Below, piece by piece: positions 1-10,374 of a stretch of DNA of 64,000 nucleotides. The DNA is from Dipteronia dyeriana. Taxonomy: Eukaryota > Streptophyta > Magnoliopsida > Sapindales > Sapindaceae. Made by a program: the position numbers and the translations under genes. Within the stretch, counting starts at the first letter, position 1; each line of letters starts with the position of its first letter. The notes beneath the pieces are model-generated. The model did not search any database and had not been told where the DNA came from. It was given only the letters and a program-made list of their open reading frames with translations. The stretch is taken from positions 78,396,154 to 78,460,153 of the forward strand of contig CM065298.1 in NCBI GenBank assembly GCA_032871835.1, read 5' to 3'.

Positions 1-12
1 CAGTGCGTATCC

Positions 13-1239
13 TCATGCCATATCCATCATGTCAGCATATCTAGTCAGCCGTGCTCTTCTCAAATCAAAGGATATCCGTCCATTCTGTAAATTATTGATG
101 AATGCAGCGATTATGGCTTCATCGTTTGCACTGCCAATGTTTGATACCCCTTGGCCGAATCTCCCTAGAAATTTCTTCAGTGACTCATCTTTCCCTTGTT
201 TTATTTGAGCAAGATGAGCCACTGACTTTTTCCTATGAACGTTACTCAGGAATTGCCTTGAGAAGCTCCTGCTTAATTCACTGAAACTTTTGATGCTTGC
301 TAAAGGTAACCTTCCGAACCACCTCGACCCCATGTCTCCCAGAGTTTGTGGGAAATTGAGACATAATATGGGATCGTTGTAGGCATACTGGGCCATGATG
401 CTTTTATAGCGTCTCACATGCTCTTTCGGGTCCGTGTCTTTTTTAAACTGCTCTAGGTGCGGCATCCTGAACCTTTCTGGGAAAGGGGTCAGTAAGATTT
501 CCTTGGTAAATGGGCTGTCTGAGTCATCGTCAGATAAATCGTTATAGCCATAACGTCTGACCAATGCATCCATCTGACGCCTATTGTTCTCGACTTCTTG
601 AGTTAGGCTCTGGATCATGACATCTCTGTCCCCTACCGGGCTTCCTCGACGGTTGAACCGTTGGGTAACTGTCATTCTTTCTAGCTCTTGACTTTGATGC
701 CGAGTTTCTCGTATAACTCCGTAATGACGTTTGCGATAAGGCCGATCGCTATCTTCTGATGACGACCGATCCCTGTGCCGGTCATATTTACGGTGTCTAG
801 TGCGGACTGTCTGATCTTGGTACTGCTTTTGGCCTGGTCACTCTTCAGGCGTCTTACGTCTTGTCTGGTTGATTGGGGTAGAGTTCCTTCCGATTTCCGG
901 CATAGTTTTTCCTGGCCCTACTACCACTGAGCGAAGCCTTGCAGGTGGAGGATCAAGAGTCTGTACTTTGGCAGTCATTAGATCAACAGTCTGTGCTTCT
1001 GTAGCCAATAGATCAACCCCTTCCCTTGCTTTGTCTGCCACCAATTGCTGTAACGCCTCTCGAAAATGCAGCGTCAGGTCTCCGCTGGTTGGGGGAACCT
1101 GCTGGATCCCTACCAGGTGTACGGGCTGGTTTTCTGTGTTTGCTGCAGGATCTCGTGACGTGTTACCAACATGGAAATCACCTGGTGATTTTTGGCCATT
1201 CCATGAACTACTTCTGCTTCCTGCCATTGCTTTTAACAA
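13..1239 (-). pseudogene. gag of Tat-A, interrupted by nonsense codons
   Basis: One minus-strand reading frame covers the whole span, with an in-frame TGA at 838-840 and another TGA at 13-15 where it runs off the window. The central part (about 90-600) holds the retrotransposon gag (capsid-like) domain, with motifs such as GSRWFGRLP, FSRQFLS and LAQIKQGKDESLKK. The N-terminal part is polar and low in complexity. At the 838 stop, Tat-B has CGA where this copy has TGA, a change typical of deamination of methylated cytosine. Gag would form the virus-like particle core. The first methionine is at 1239, but a second one at 1227 (start MAGS) matches the Tat-B start better. Confidence 0.85.
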
Positions 1240-1260
1240 GGTCGGAGGTTCAATTCCTTA

Positions 1261-1272
1261 TTCTAGCGCCAA
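1261..1272 (-). other. primer-binding site of Tat-A
   Basis: On the minus strand the LTR ends ..TCAACA and is followed by AT and then TGGCGCTAGAA. TGG at the start matches the CCA end of a tRNA. The same site follows the LTRs of Tat-B and Tat-C. It is not the common initiator-methionine site (TGGTATCAGAGC). I cannot assign the tRNA without a search. Confidence 0.7.
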
Positions 1273-1273
1273 T

Positions 1274-1951
1274 TGTTGACGTCGATTTCTGGATTGTATC
1301 AGAAAAGCCAACAAGGATTGGATTTCCGTTATTAATTCAAAGAGAAAGAGATTCAGAGAGAGTAACGAAGACACAAGTTTTACATGGTAAAACTCCGATG
1401 ACCGGAGAAACTTCCACGGGTGGTTGAAGGATCAACCAAGCCAAAATCCACTATGAAACTATGATGTTTACAAGCTCTCGATCTCTTTTTTTTCTCTCTG
1501 TATTTTTCTGTTGCTTGTTGTGTATGCTATATTGCCTATATATTTTCTGGACGAGATTATGGGTCTATTTATATATTTATAGAATCCTAATCTGCTTTGT
1601 ACAAGTAATACAAGATCTTTGTATTTAATGACTCAATCCGTATAAACTGAACACTAAGTCTTCTTACTCGGGTCGCATTTATCCCGAGTAAGAATAACAC
1701 TTGATGGTTTCGAGTATCGCCGTTTAAGCCCGAGTAGAAGAGGCTTTCTTGTCTACCCCGAGTACTTTTAATTGATTTGGAATAATTTAGTTGATCCCGA
1801 GTAGGTCTTGTCATGCTACTGGTTTACTCGGGTTTTCTTCTCTTTAATGATGCCTCGTAGGATATTTCCTGAGTACCTATTTGGATGTCCACCTGACAAT
1901 TTTCTCATTCCTGTCGATGACATGTATGCTTAGTAAAATTCACATACGACA
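1274..1951 (-). repeat. 5' LTR of Tat-A with an internal deletion
   Basis: Plus-strand sequence begins TGTTGACG and ends CATACGACA, matching the two LTRs of Tat-B. It is 678 bp instead of about 905 bp. The block corresponding to 16113-16338 in Tat-B is absent, and the break falls in the direct repeat GTATTTAAT. The right half holds the CCCGAGTA/ACTCGGG motif cluster typical of this LTR family. Confidence 0.9.
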
Positions 1952-1963
1952 ATTGGTTTTGGA

Positions 1964-2640
1964 TAGGGTAGGCATGGTTCAGTTCGGTTCGGTTCGGTTT
2001 TGATGAAAATCAAATTGAACCGATATATATTCGGTTTTTAAAAATATGAATCGGTTTGAATCGTTTGAACTTGAATACCGAATTGAACCGAACACCTTTA
2101 TCTCGGATCGGTTCGGTTCGGTTCGGTTCGGTTCGGTTCGGTTTGGTTTTAGGCCTAATGGGCTTTAAAGGTTTTTTAATATGTTTTTTATTTTTTTAGG
2201 TTTTTAAGTTGCATTTTTGGCATTTAACCTTAAACTTTTTTAAGATAGCATAATATGTAAAAATTAATTTAAACAAAATACAATTCAATTTTGAATCCGA
2301 ATATAAAATTTCAATCATATTCGGTCTACATAATCAAAATATAAAATCATCGTAACTTCTATAAATAAAAGTAAAAAAAATATAGTATATATATGTAGTC
2401 CAAAAATAAAACATCATCAACAAACAATCCATAATAAAATTGAACATTACAAAATAATTAATTAAGACAATTCGGTTTATTCGGTTCGGTTTGGTTTTGT
2501 ATGTACAAAACCAAAACGAACCGAATTCAATTCGGTTCTTAAATTTAAAATCGGTTTGAATCGAATAGAAACTATGAACCGAACAAAACACCCTTTTTCG
2601 ATTCGGTTCAATTCGGTTTCGGTTTTTATACCCACATCTA
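1964..2640. mobile_element. Non-autonomous hAT-type MITE rich in TTCGG repeats
   Basis: The 677-bp element is flanked by a perfect 8-bp duplication, GTTTTGGA (1956-1963 and 2641-2648), the size made by hAT transposases. The ends are imperfect inverted repeats: TAGGGTAGGCATGG on the left and TAGATGTGGGTAT read inward from the right. The interior has no credible coding sequence and carries runs of TTCGG pentamers near both ends and at 2101-2145. It inserted five bases outside the Tat-A LTR. Confidence 0.82.
2101..2145. repeat. (TTCGG)n pentanucleotide tract
   Basis: About eight tandem copies of GGTTC/TTCGG inside the hAT MITE, with related shorter runs at 1978-2000 and 2470-2500 and the complementary GAACC form on the right side. 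Confidence 0.85.
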
Positions 2641-2782
2641 GTTTTGGAGTTTAAAAGTGACCGGTGTTTATAAAGTTAAAATAATAAAATAAAAAAGAAA
2701 TAGAAAACCAAAGAAAATAAAAATTGGAGATGCTCTACAAACTTGAAATGAAGCTTTTGCAGTAAATTGAAATTTAAGGAAG

Positions 2783-3510
2783 GTATTTTTTTTAATCGCT
2801 GAAAATAACCACATACAACATGTAAATTTTATTTGTAACCACAAACGAAAATTTAATTGCTAATAACCAATTTTTAAAAAAATTACTTGAATGTCCTCAT
2901 ATAAAAACTATCCCCAAACACTCTTTTTTTCTCTCTTTCTCTCTCCTCTCCTCTCTCTCTCCCCAATCTCTCTCTCCCCATCAAAACCAGACTGTCGCCA
3001 GCGTTGTCTTGTGTCTCTCCCCGCCGTCTCTATCCTCTCCTCTCTCTCCTGATCTCTCTATCCCCGTTAAATCCAAACTGTTTCCGATGTCGTCCTATCT
3101 CTCTTCCTGTCGTCGGTGATGTGATCTACTGAAAAACGAGGAAGAAAAACAAAAAACCAAAACCTAATTTGAGGAAAAAGAAAAAGGGAAACATTTCTAG
3201 TTCCAACATTTTAATTTAATCAAGATTTTAAGTTTCAACGTTTCAATTTAATTAAAATTTTATATTTTTAGACAAGATTTCAAATTTCAAGTTTTTAATC
3301 ATGATTTCAAATCCAGATTTTAGTCATGATTTCAAGTTTACTTCTAAGTTTTTTAAATAATAAACTAAGTGCAAAGATATTTTTATGATTTATAGACATA
3401 CACCGATTTTTTTTTTAAAATGGTTATTGACTATTAAAGTTTTAAAAGTGGTTACTAACGAAAATTTAATATTTCCAACAACTATTTTTGGTTTTTTTTT
3501 CTAATGTTTT
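2783..3510. mobile_element. Possible MITE with imperfect inverted ends
   Basis: The left side (2783-2890) and the reverse complement of the right side (3410-3505) share blocks around AATAACCA, GTAACCAC and GAAAATTTAAT in the same order. That is the layout of a decayed terminal-inverted-repeat element, possibly Mutator-like. The interior has two CTCTCTC-rich stretches, each followed by a diverged copy of one sequence (about 2980-3030 and 3060-3110). I could not define a target duplication, so the boundaries are approximate. Confidence 0.4.
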
Positions 3511-3651
3511 AATTAATTTTTTTTTTTTCCTTTTGGTATTGTATTCAATAAAACAAACATATTTTTAATTAAACTCATATCAATTATAACATACATGGGA
3601 ATTATTAAGAAGATCTTATTATATGAATTAGATTTCGTGACCATCATATGA

Positions 3652-3747
3652 TCATCCATTCAAAATTACTCCATAGCCTTGCTTTGAATCATCCGCCTTC
3701 ATGTCAACAATGGCCACCCTGTTGTTAATCACATCAAATAAGAATTT
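3652..3747 (-). pseudogene. Exon-like fragment related to the gene at 4931-5365
   Basis: Read on the minus strand, this stretch encodes a 31-residue segment ending in TGA whose core (DVINNRVAIVDMK) matches DVINNRLAIVDLK in the nearby gene, followed by a related KQGYG/KPGYG block. The match stops at a TTTACAG just upstream (minus sense), which looks like a 3' splice site. It could be the last exon of a dead tandem paralogue or an alternative 3' exon. The stop removes the final 35 or so residues found in the intact gene. Confidence 0.6.
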
Positions 3748-4254
3748 CTGTAAATAGAATCCGGTGATAAGTTACGGAGAGTTTTGTTTTGTCAAAAATA
3801 ATAGAAGAAGAAAACAGATTCTGAGGTTAGATTGTATATATCACCATATGCATATACATTTGCACTGCAACAAAGACTTCAAACTTCAAAGGCAACCGAA
3901 CTAGTACTTCAACAGATACATCATTCATGAGCACTGATGCTCTTCTTTTGCACCAACTCAAGGTTGAAACCCACTAATGTCCTACGTCCTAACAATCTAT
4001 GTTGTGCCTCCATAGAAATTTTCTACTGTTCAGTTCAACATAAGCCTGGATGGGACAAACCAAAATCCCAAACTTTCTTCGTAAATTCTTACTTTTTTTT
4101 TTCCTTCTACTAGGTACTACAACTTTTTGCACAAACTAACCCTCTCAGAGCTAACCCAGAGGTATTACACTTTGCAAGGTATTAAAGATCACTGATCAAT
4201 GGCTAGAAAACAATGAGTTCATCAGTTGTAGTCATAGCAAATAAATACTACTAC

Positions 4255-4283
4255 TAATAATAATAATAATAATAATAATAATA
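4255..4283. repeat. (TAA)n microsatellite
   Basis: About nine tandem ATA/TAA units preceded by CTACTACTA. Confidence 0.9.
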
Positions 4284-4734
4284 AGAGATTAACAAAAACA
4301 GTACTTACATGGCCAATCCACTCCCCGAGTGGTTAAACTCGAAAGAAATCGTCTTTCCAAAATCTTGACCAAAATACATTGCACGAAATCTGCCGCTCTC
4401 AAGTCTCAAGTCTCAATAGGGTCAGGGTGCCAACAATTATATAATTACATAATTTGATAATATAGAAAACGTCCTTAATAGGACCAACATACTACACGAT
4501 TCATGCATTCATCCAATAAAATACCATCATGTGTAGATTTACATTCAAAAATTCACTTCTTAATTATTCAAAATCCTTACCAACTAAACTAGCTGTCACA
4601 ACTGATTTTTGTTTTCGACACAGCAAATACAAAACCTACTGTAATATCAAGCTGAGCTAATTCAAATGATATAATTTGCTAAATGACAACACAATCCCCA
4701 TCTCAACATGGAACAAAGAACCCAACAAGGAAAA

Positions 4735-4769
4735 TAAAAACAAAAACAAAAACAAAAACAAAAACAAAA
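4735..4769. repeat. (AAAAAC)n microsatellite
   Basis: Six consecutive hexamers of the form AAAAAC. Confidence 0.9.
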
Positions 4770-4930
4770 ATGCAATTCAATAATCAAGATAATAATTAGC
4801 TAATTACCCTTATAAAAAAAAACACAAAAATCTGGTCGGCAACAGCAAACTTTCTCTCAAGTTAAAAAAAAAACTAATAATTTATAACACAATCCAATCT
4901 AAAGTTTGCACAAATCAGTACATTGAAGAT

Positions 4931-5365
4931 TCAAGAACCAGTAGAAGGGTCAGTGGCAGTTCTAACAGCAGACCAAATCTGTCCAAGACCCTTGAGAACA
5001 TGAGGCCATACAGAACCAATCCCATTCAAAGCAGCCCCAGAAGCAACCCCGAGAGCAAAAGTCTCTCCATAGCCAGGCTTGGTGTCGAGCTTCAAGTCAA
5101 CAATGGCAAGCCTGTTGTTGATGACATCAATCTTTTTGGAAGTGTCACCCACCAGCCTGTCTTTCTTGTTCTTGCTGTTGGAGGCAATGACTCTGAAGAG
5201 CACACTCTGGAGGTCTTCAATGACCTTGATTGAAGCCTGTTCTTGGTCCAGGCCTTGAGTTTTGTAATGGGAGATGAGTTCCTGTGTCGTTGGTGGTTTT
5301 TTCCTTTGTGGGTTGTTGGTGGTGGTGGTTTGAGAGAGAGAGTTTGGGAATTTTGGTTGTTCCAT
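4931..5365 (-). CDS. Conserved small plant protein of unknown function, 144 aa
   Basis: This is the only intact, non-element coding sequence found. It runs from ATG (MEQPKFP) to TGA with no intron. The N-terminus (1-30) is polar and probably disordered. Residues 27-70 (TTQELISHYK...VIASNSK) look helical, a layout reminiscent of a UBA-like helix bundle. Residues 73-100 contain a regular DKLV/KKIDVINNRLAIVDLKLD block. The C-terminus is rich in small and hydrophobic residues (FALGVASGAALNGIGSVWPHV), perhaps an amphipathic or membrane-contacting segment. No catalytic motif is visible and I do not recognise the family by name. An exon-like relative lies at 3652-3747. The upstream region has telo-box and TGGGCY motifs, consistent with a constitutively expressed housekeeping gene. 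The island is flanked on both sides by transposons. Confidence 0.75.
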   Translation of the reverse strand: MEQPKFPNSLSQTTTTNNPQRKKPPTTQELISHYKTQGLDQEQASIKVIEDLQSVLFRVIASNSKNKKDRLVGDTSKKIDVINNRLAIVDLKLDTKPGYGETFALGVASGAALNGIGSVWPHVLKGLGQIWSAVRTATDPSTGS

Positions 5366-5414
5366 TTTTGGGCTGAAATCTGAAGGAAAGAGAAAAAAAT
5401 AAATAAATGGGGTT

Positions 5415-5463
5415 TTAGGGTTTGATTTTGGGATGGATCATAATAAAAATCACAAAAACCCTA
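5415..5463 (-). promoter_or_regulatory. Telo-box motifs in the leader of the 4931-5365 gene
   Basis: AAACCCTAA occurs on the minus strand at 5415-5423, and an AAAACCCTAG copy lies on the plus strand at 5456-5463. Both are within about 100 bp upstream of the ATG. Telo boxes next to TGGGCY elements are known from plant promoters of translation and organelle-biogenesis genes. Confidence 0.5.
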
Positions 5464-5550
5464 GAAAATTTTTGGGGTTTTGGAGATAAGGTGATTTTGG
5501 GGATGAGGAAGAGCAGGACAAATGAGAAATATACGGTGAAAAAAACATGG

Positions 5551-5560
5551 TTTTATAATA
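5551..5560 (-). promoter_or_regulatory. Candidate TATA box for the 4931-5365 gene
   Basis: Minus-strand TATTATAAAA lies about 190 bp upstream of the ATG. That would place transcription start near 5520 and give a 5' UTR of roughly 150 nt. Confidence 0.4.
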
Positions 5561-5610
5561 TTTGCTTTTCCTTGCGTTTTTAGGTGGTTCAAGGCGGGCC
5601 TTTATCAATT

Positions 5611-5634
5611 GGCCCAAGCCCAAGACCAAGCCCA
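5611..5634 (-). promoter_or_regulatory. Cluster of three site II (TGGGCY) elements
   Basis: TGGGCC at 5611-5616 and TGGGCT at 5617-5622 and 5629-5634 on the minus strand, 50-80 bp upstream of the TATA-like site. Site II elements are TCP-factor binding sites common in promoters of ribosomal, cell-cycle and mitochondrial genes in plants. Confidence 0.5.
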
Positions 5635-5639
5635 AATTA

Positions 5640-6416
5640 AGAAGAATAATAGAACTTGAATGTCTTCTCCTCTTCTCTATTATTATTTATTGAAAAATGT
5701 CTACTCTTCTCCACTTGTTGAATCTAAGTAGTAATTAAGTTCTTTGGAAACTTTTTGTTTTCCATTCTATTAAACGCACTTCTTGTTTGATTTTTTTTTT
5801 CATTTTTTTAAAAACCTGTAACAAAATTTAAATTTTGAGAGGAGAGGAGAACTCAAACTCAAAATTGAAAACCAAATCTCATCGATATGGATATAAAAGG
5901 TTTATCATTGCCCATCTAAAACTGTAATTACAGGTCAAACTAATATTTTTTTTAATATTTCAAAATTATCCTTTTGTAGCGCATTAAATAATTAAGTAAC
6001 CGTAAATATATAATATCTTTTAATTGAGCATTAAGAAACTTATATACTGTAGCATCTTTTAACTGATATATTAACTGTTTTTCTATTAAAAATTCAAATA
6101 ATGATTATTTAAGAACAAAAAAATTTGAAAATAAAATAAAATAAAACAAAAGTGGGACTAGATCTAGAAAGAGCTGCATTTAAGTTAATCTTATTTTAAT
6201 TGTTTTGTAATTTGTATTTTGTCCATATACAGTATTTAGTAGAGTAAGTTTTTGTTTCATTAAATCCGAAAAAGCATCCGATAGTCATGGGCGGATTAAA
6301 AGGGGAGCCGGGGTCAGCATTTTGAAACTTTTCATTTTATTTTTAATATTATAATCACAAATCCATCGGTATCGGTCCATACAACTCAACCGCAATATCC
6401 ATTTCTTTTTCTCTCT
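5640..6416. other. AT-rich intergenic stretch, nothing recognised
   Basis: No long coding sequence, repeat structure or RNA gene was seen. Confidence 0.4.
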
Positions 6417-6788
6417 TTATATATGTCGGTATTTTTTCTATCGGTACGTATTTATAAAATTAGATAAGGAGATTGAATGAGAGTTAATTATTTATAAAAG
6501 AGTTTGACAAGTGCATACATACCAAGTCAAAGTATGTAAAATGAGTAACTTACATTCAATGTCCTTATATAATTCAATCAGTGTGCATTTATGTGAAAAT
6601 TTTCGATATATAAATATTCAAATCAGTGCGCACTGATATAACTTTATTAGCACATTGAATGTTGATTACTAGATTTACATACTTTGATTCAAAGTGTATA
6701 TACTTGTCAAAACTTCTTCATAATCAATGGTCAATATACAACACACTAATGTAAGTTGTATCAGTACGTACTGGCCAGAACGGAACCG

Positions 6789-6800
<12 letters not shown>
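6417..6800. mobile_element. Foldback MITE or long hairpin
   Basis: The arms are inverted copies of each other. The best-matching parts are 6502-6562 and 6652-6713, sharing for example TTGACAAGT, TCAAAGTATGTAAA and ACATTCAATGT. Weaker pairing extends outward to the CGGTACGTA/TACGTACTG blocks at about 6440 and 6770. The loop is roughly 90 bp. The right end abuts the (TA)n at 6789. There is no coding capacity. Confidence 0.65.

Positions 6801-6815
<15 letters not shown>
6789..6815. repeat. (TA)n microsatellite at the insertion border of SIRE-E
   Basis: Uninterrupted TA dinucleotides immediately left of the SIRE-E LTR. Confidence 0.9.
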
Positions 6816-6819
<4 letters not shown>

Positions 6820-8944
6820 ATTTCTTCTTAAAACGTGTGTGTCTAATAAATCTAGAGGGTAAGTGAATATGTTTTAATTAAGTTAATTACCATGTTTTCT
6901 TGATGAGTCAATATTTAAATTCACCCAACAAAACAAACATATAAAATCAAGTGTAAAGTATAGAATAATAAATAACACTTGATTTTTACGTGAAATCCCT
7001 TCAGTAAGGGAAAACCACGGGCTATTGTGCTAGCCACACACGATCGCAGAAATCCACTATATGAGAAAAATGTTACACCCTGAAGTGATTCTCGGACTCT
7101 CACTCTTGATAACCTCAGAGTATGGACACTACCACACATCACTCTTGGTTCAATCCTTAGTGATATCCCCTGATACACTACTCTTGGCGTGAACACCTCA
7201 TACTCTACCAATCGAGCCTTTTACAGTGGCATCCGACCAATTGCTTACCAACCTACCCTTGTTTGCAAGACTTGACTTGCTTGTGTAACTTCACCTAGAA
7301 GCCATAAGACTTGACTCAATGAAGAGTTCAATAACCTATGTGAATATGATAAAATATTCAAACATGCAAATAATGCTTATCTAGGAATTTAAGAATGTCA
7401 CTAAGTGCAATTCTTAGATATCAATATCTAAATGAATGCTCATAAAGACTTAAATAGATATAGTTATAGAACATTATATCCTAGTTATCAAACAAGGCAA
7501 TTTCAACATATGTTGTCATTAAGCATGTCATGGTCATTAATGCAATCATCGAAATGCAATTAATATGACCTAATTAGTTAGAGGCAAATATGACCTATAT
7601 ATTAGCTATCACAATACAAACCTCAAACATGTCATAACTTCAATGAATATGCAATTAATATGAAGAAATGCTAGTCTAAGCAAAAAAATGACATGACTTG
7701 GTAAGGTAGAACAGTAAATGGACTTTAATGGAGGTTCTACTTACCAATCAAAGAAAACCCATGCTTTAAAAGATGCTTGAAATGTAAGATAAAGATGGGT
7801 TTGAGGTTTAGAGAGTCAAACACAAAGCTTGAAGCTTTCTCTCTCTAATAGAGGTTCTCTCACTCTAAAAATATGTTCTTTACGCTCTCAAGAAGTAAGG
7901 AAGAAGAAGAGAACATATATATAAAAGCCCTAGACAAAACGACATCATTTTGGACTTGGGAAATGAAGTCCCGTCATGACCGCTGGGCATACCGCTGGCC
8001 AAGCAAGTGTATAGGTAGCTGTCCAGGCAGCATGGCATGGCTGGAAAAGACTACTGCCTAGACCACTGGCTAGACATGTGCACCAAAAGCTGTCTAGACC
8101 AAGGTACACGTTTGACAGCTTAACAACTTAAGCTTCGAGTGACCCAAAACATGACAAAAGGAAATCCAAACCTTTCATATAATATACTGTTGGAAAGTTA
8201 TGGAAGTCTAATTTCTACTCCAATTTACAAAACATGATTTGGATGTTTGTAGAAAAGGTTATGGTCATTTGAGTGACAAAAGGTCATAAACGGACAACAA
8301 TAGAGTTGCCCTGTTTTTGTGGTCACTTTGAAAATTTTAAAACCAATCCAAACAATCATGAAATATTACAAATAGTATACCGTTGGAAAGGTATGGATTT
8401 CTAGTTTGTACAGAAATTTTCAAAACTCATTTTGAAGCATTGCATAAAAATATATGGTCATAAGACCATACAAAGGTCAATTTTGAAAAACATTTAAATC
8501 ATTGAAATACACTCTTTTAAAACTAGACACCTTACTCCATATAACCAAACCAAGAGAAGAATAAGACCTTTTCAAATGGTCACTTAACACGCTAGGACAA
8601 GCACACCATTGTGCAAGCGTGGACGTTTCCGATCAAACAACGAGAAATGAATAAAGCACATATCAACCACACTTAAGACTAAAAATGAAATGTAAGTGTG
8701 ATTGTGAAGAGATGCACATATATAAACAATATCAATACAAATGCATGATCAATAAAACATACATGAGGTGTGTGTGCACTTACTCTTCAAGAGGCAAAGT
8801 CAAGTGAATATACCTTTTGCTCTTAAAGTCATGGAGACGCTTGGAAGCTTGCCAATGAGGACCTAAGCTACCCGTTATACAATCATCCTCAATATGGTGT
8901 GATTTGTCATGAAATAAACCAATCATAAAATCAAGGTCCTTACA
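6815..8944 (-). repeat. 3' LTR of SIRE-E (2130 bp)
   Basis: Plus-strand sequence begins TGAAAATTTC and ends CCTTACA, next to a polypyrimidine tract that is the polypurine tract of the minus strand. Short open frames inside (for example 7873-8061) have no family resemblance and look fortuitous. Confidence 0.75.
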
Positions 8945-8956
8945 ATCTCCCCTTTT
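8945..8956 (-). other. Polypurine tract of SIRE-E
   Basis: Minus-strand AAAAGGGGAGAT directly abuts the LTR start (TGTAAGGACC). This primes plus-strand DNA synthesis. Confidence 0.7.
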
Positions 8957-10374
8957 GGATATTTCATGACAAAAAAACCACTCATAAAGCAATTCTCACA
9001 ATACAATAAAAAATCTAGCTATTGTTCATGAGAGTCTATTTTATGTTACAAAAAGAGATACCTAATATTCTAAATCTTCAAGGTCTTCAATCTCTATGTA
9101 GATTATCATACCAAAACACAATAGCAAGAAAGAACTTTCCAAGAACAAGTGCACGTGAGGTGAACAAACATAAAAAGAATTGCACTCAATAAAACAATAT
9201 AAACAAATGCATGTGCAATGCTCCCTAAATGGGTTACTCTCTCTCATGATCTCTCCCCAATGCATAACCAATGCTCCCCCTATATTTCTCAAGACTTCTC
9301 CCCCTTTTTGTCATGAGATAGGCAAAAGAGCTCCCCTTATCTGGTTGCTTTAGCAAAGAGAGCTATTAGTACAATTATGATGCATAATCATATAAACAAA
9401 CTTTATGCAACACAAGTAATTGAGAGAGATTCAAGGTGTTTGATTTAAAGAAAAATGTGTGACAAGGATGCTTTGCAAGCAAGACATGTTGCATTCAAAT
9501 CCAAAACAAGTGGTATTTGGCAAAGCAATCATCAGGAGGGTTTCCAAAAGAATTCAAACCATTTTTTACCCTTTTTTCATATGCAAAAAAGATATAGTTT
9601 CAATTTTTTTAGAAATAAAGCAACTATTTCAATCCTTAAAATCAAATCAAGACATGAGAGATTATTGTGCCCTTTTTATTTTTTTCGGATAATTATCCAT
9701 ATGATAGTAGTCTTGTTTCACCATTAAGAAAAGAGAGAAGACTAATTTGGATATAAAATCCTTATTAATTGCATGGATACAAGATCCTTATTGATTAGTC
9801 TTCTCATTTGCACTCACACACATTTGTATTTAAAGCAATCAAACTCAATTCATGCATATCATTTTAAGCATGTCATAATAAGCAAGTTCACATGTCATGG
9901 AGATAAATTATAGGTCATTCAAATGTACTTTTCCAATTAATTCTCTTAGTCCAAAAATACACGTTTGAACATAAATATGACATGGATTGTAAACAAAACA
10001 ATGGTGCACACTTATTAAGAAAAACATATAAGCACATATGTGCAACCAAGAATCTCAAGCAATTATCAAAAGAGCATAAAACTAATTCACTTTTTGCATA
10101 TTGCAAATCATGCAAGTTTGCTCTCTTTTCTTGTACTCCCCAAATGGGGTCAAATCCAACCAAGTCAATGGGAGGCATGAGCTCCTATAGACTTACAAGT
10201 CCAAAGGACCTAGTTGCATCTACAGTTGTCACATGGGCACTAAGGCAAGCGGGTTCATTCTTTCTAACCCACCTAGGTTTCACTTTTTCATTTCTAGTGG
10301 TCATACACATATTTCTAAAAATCCTAGGTTTATGCATACTTTCCCTTTTTTTCAATCGTTTTCTTTCATGCTCT
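8957..10374 (-). other. Decayed internal region of SIRE-E
   Basis: Mostly non-coding. The part near 10100-10270 still reads, on the minus strand, like the linker between the gag zinc knuckle and protease of SIRE-type polyproteins (for example PRWVRKNEPA). No protease, RT or integrase motif follows. Confidence 0.45.

Larger units (their letters stand above)
1..1951 (-). mobile_element. Tat-A: 5' part of a Ty3/gypsy Tat-lineage LTR retrotransposon
   Basis: The element reads on the minus strand: LTR (1274-1951), a TGGCGCTAGAA primer-binding site, then gag running off the left window edge. It is the same family as Tat-B (15766-27747), because the gag and LTR sequences are nearly identical. Only the 5' end is in view, so its target duplication cannot be checked; the five bases outside the LTR are ATTGG (1952-1956). 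The gag frame is broken, so this copy is not coding-competent. Confidence 0.88.
3760..4930. other. AT-rich non-coding stretch downstream of the gene
   Basis: No coding sequence or recognisable element is seen. It contains a (TAA)n run at about 4255-4283 and an (AAAAAC)n run at about 4735-4769. The 3' UTR and polyadenylation region of the minus-strand gene at 4931-5365 should lie in the right part. Confidence 0.5.

Noticed and set aside
5450..5635. 61-codon minus-strand frame upstream of the 4931-5365 gene
   Set aside because: It overlaps the inferred promoter and leader and has low-complexity content; it is not a credible protein.
7873..8061. 62-codon frame starting MFFTLSRSKEE
   Set aside because: Lies in the SIRE-E LTR with no homologue in view; treated as chance.
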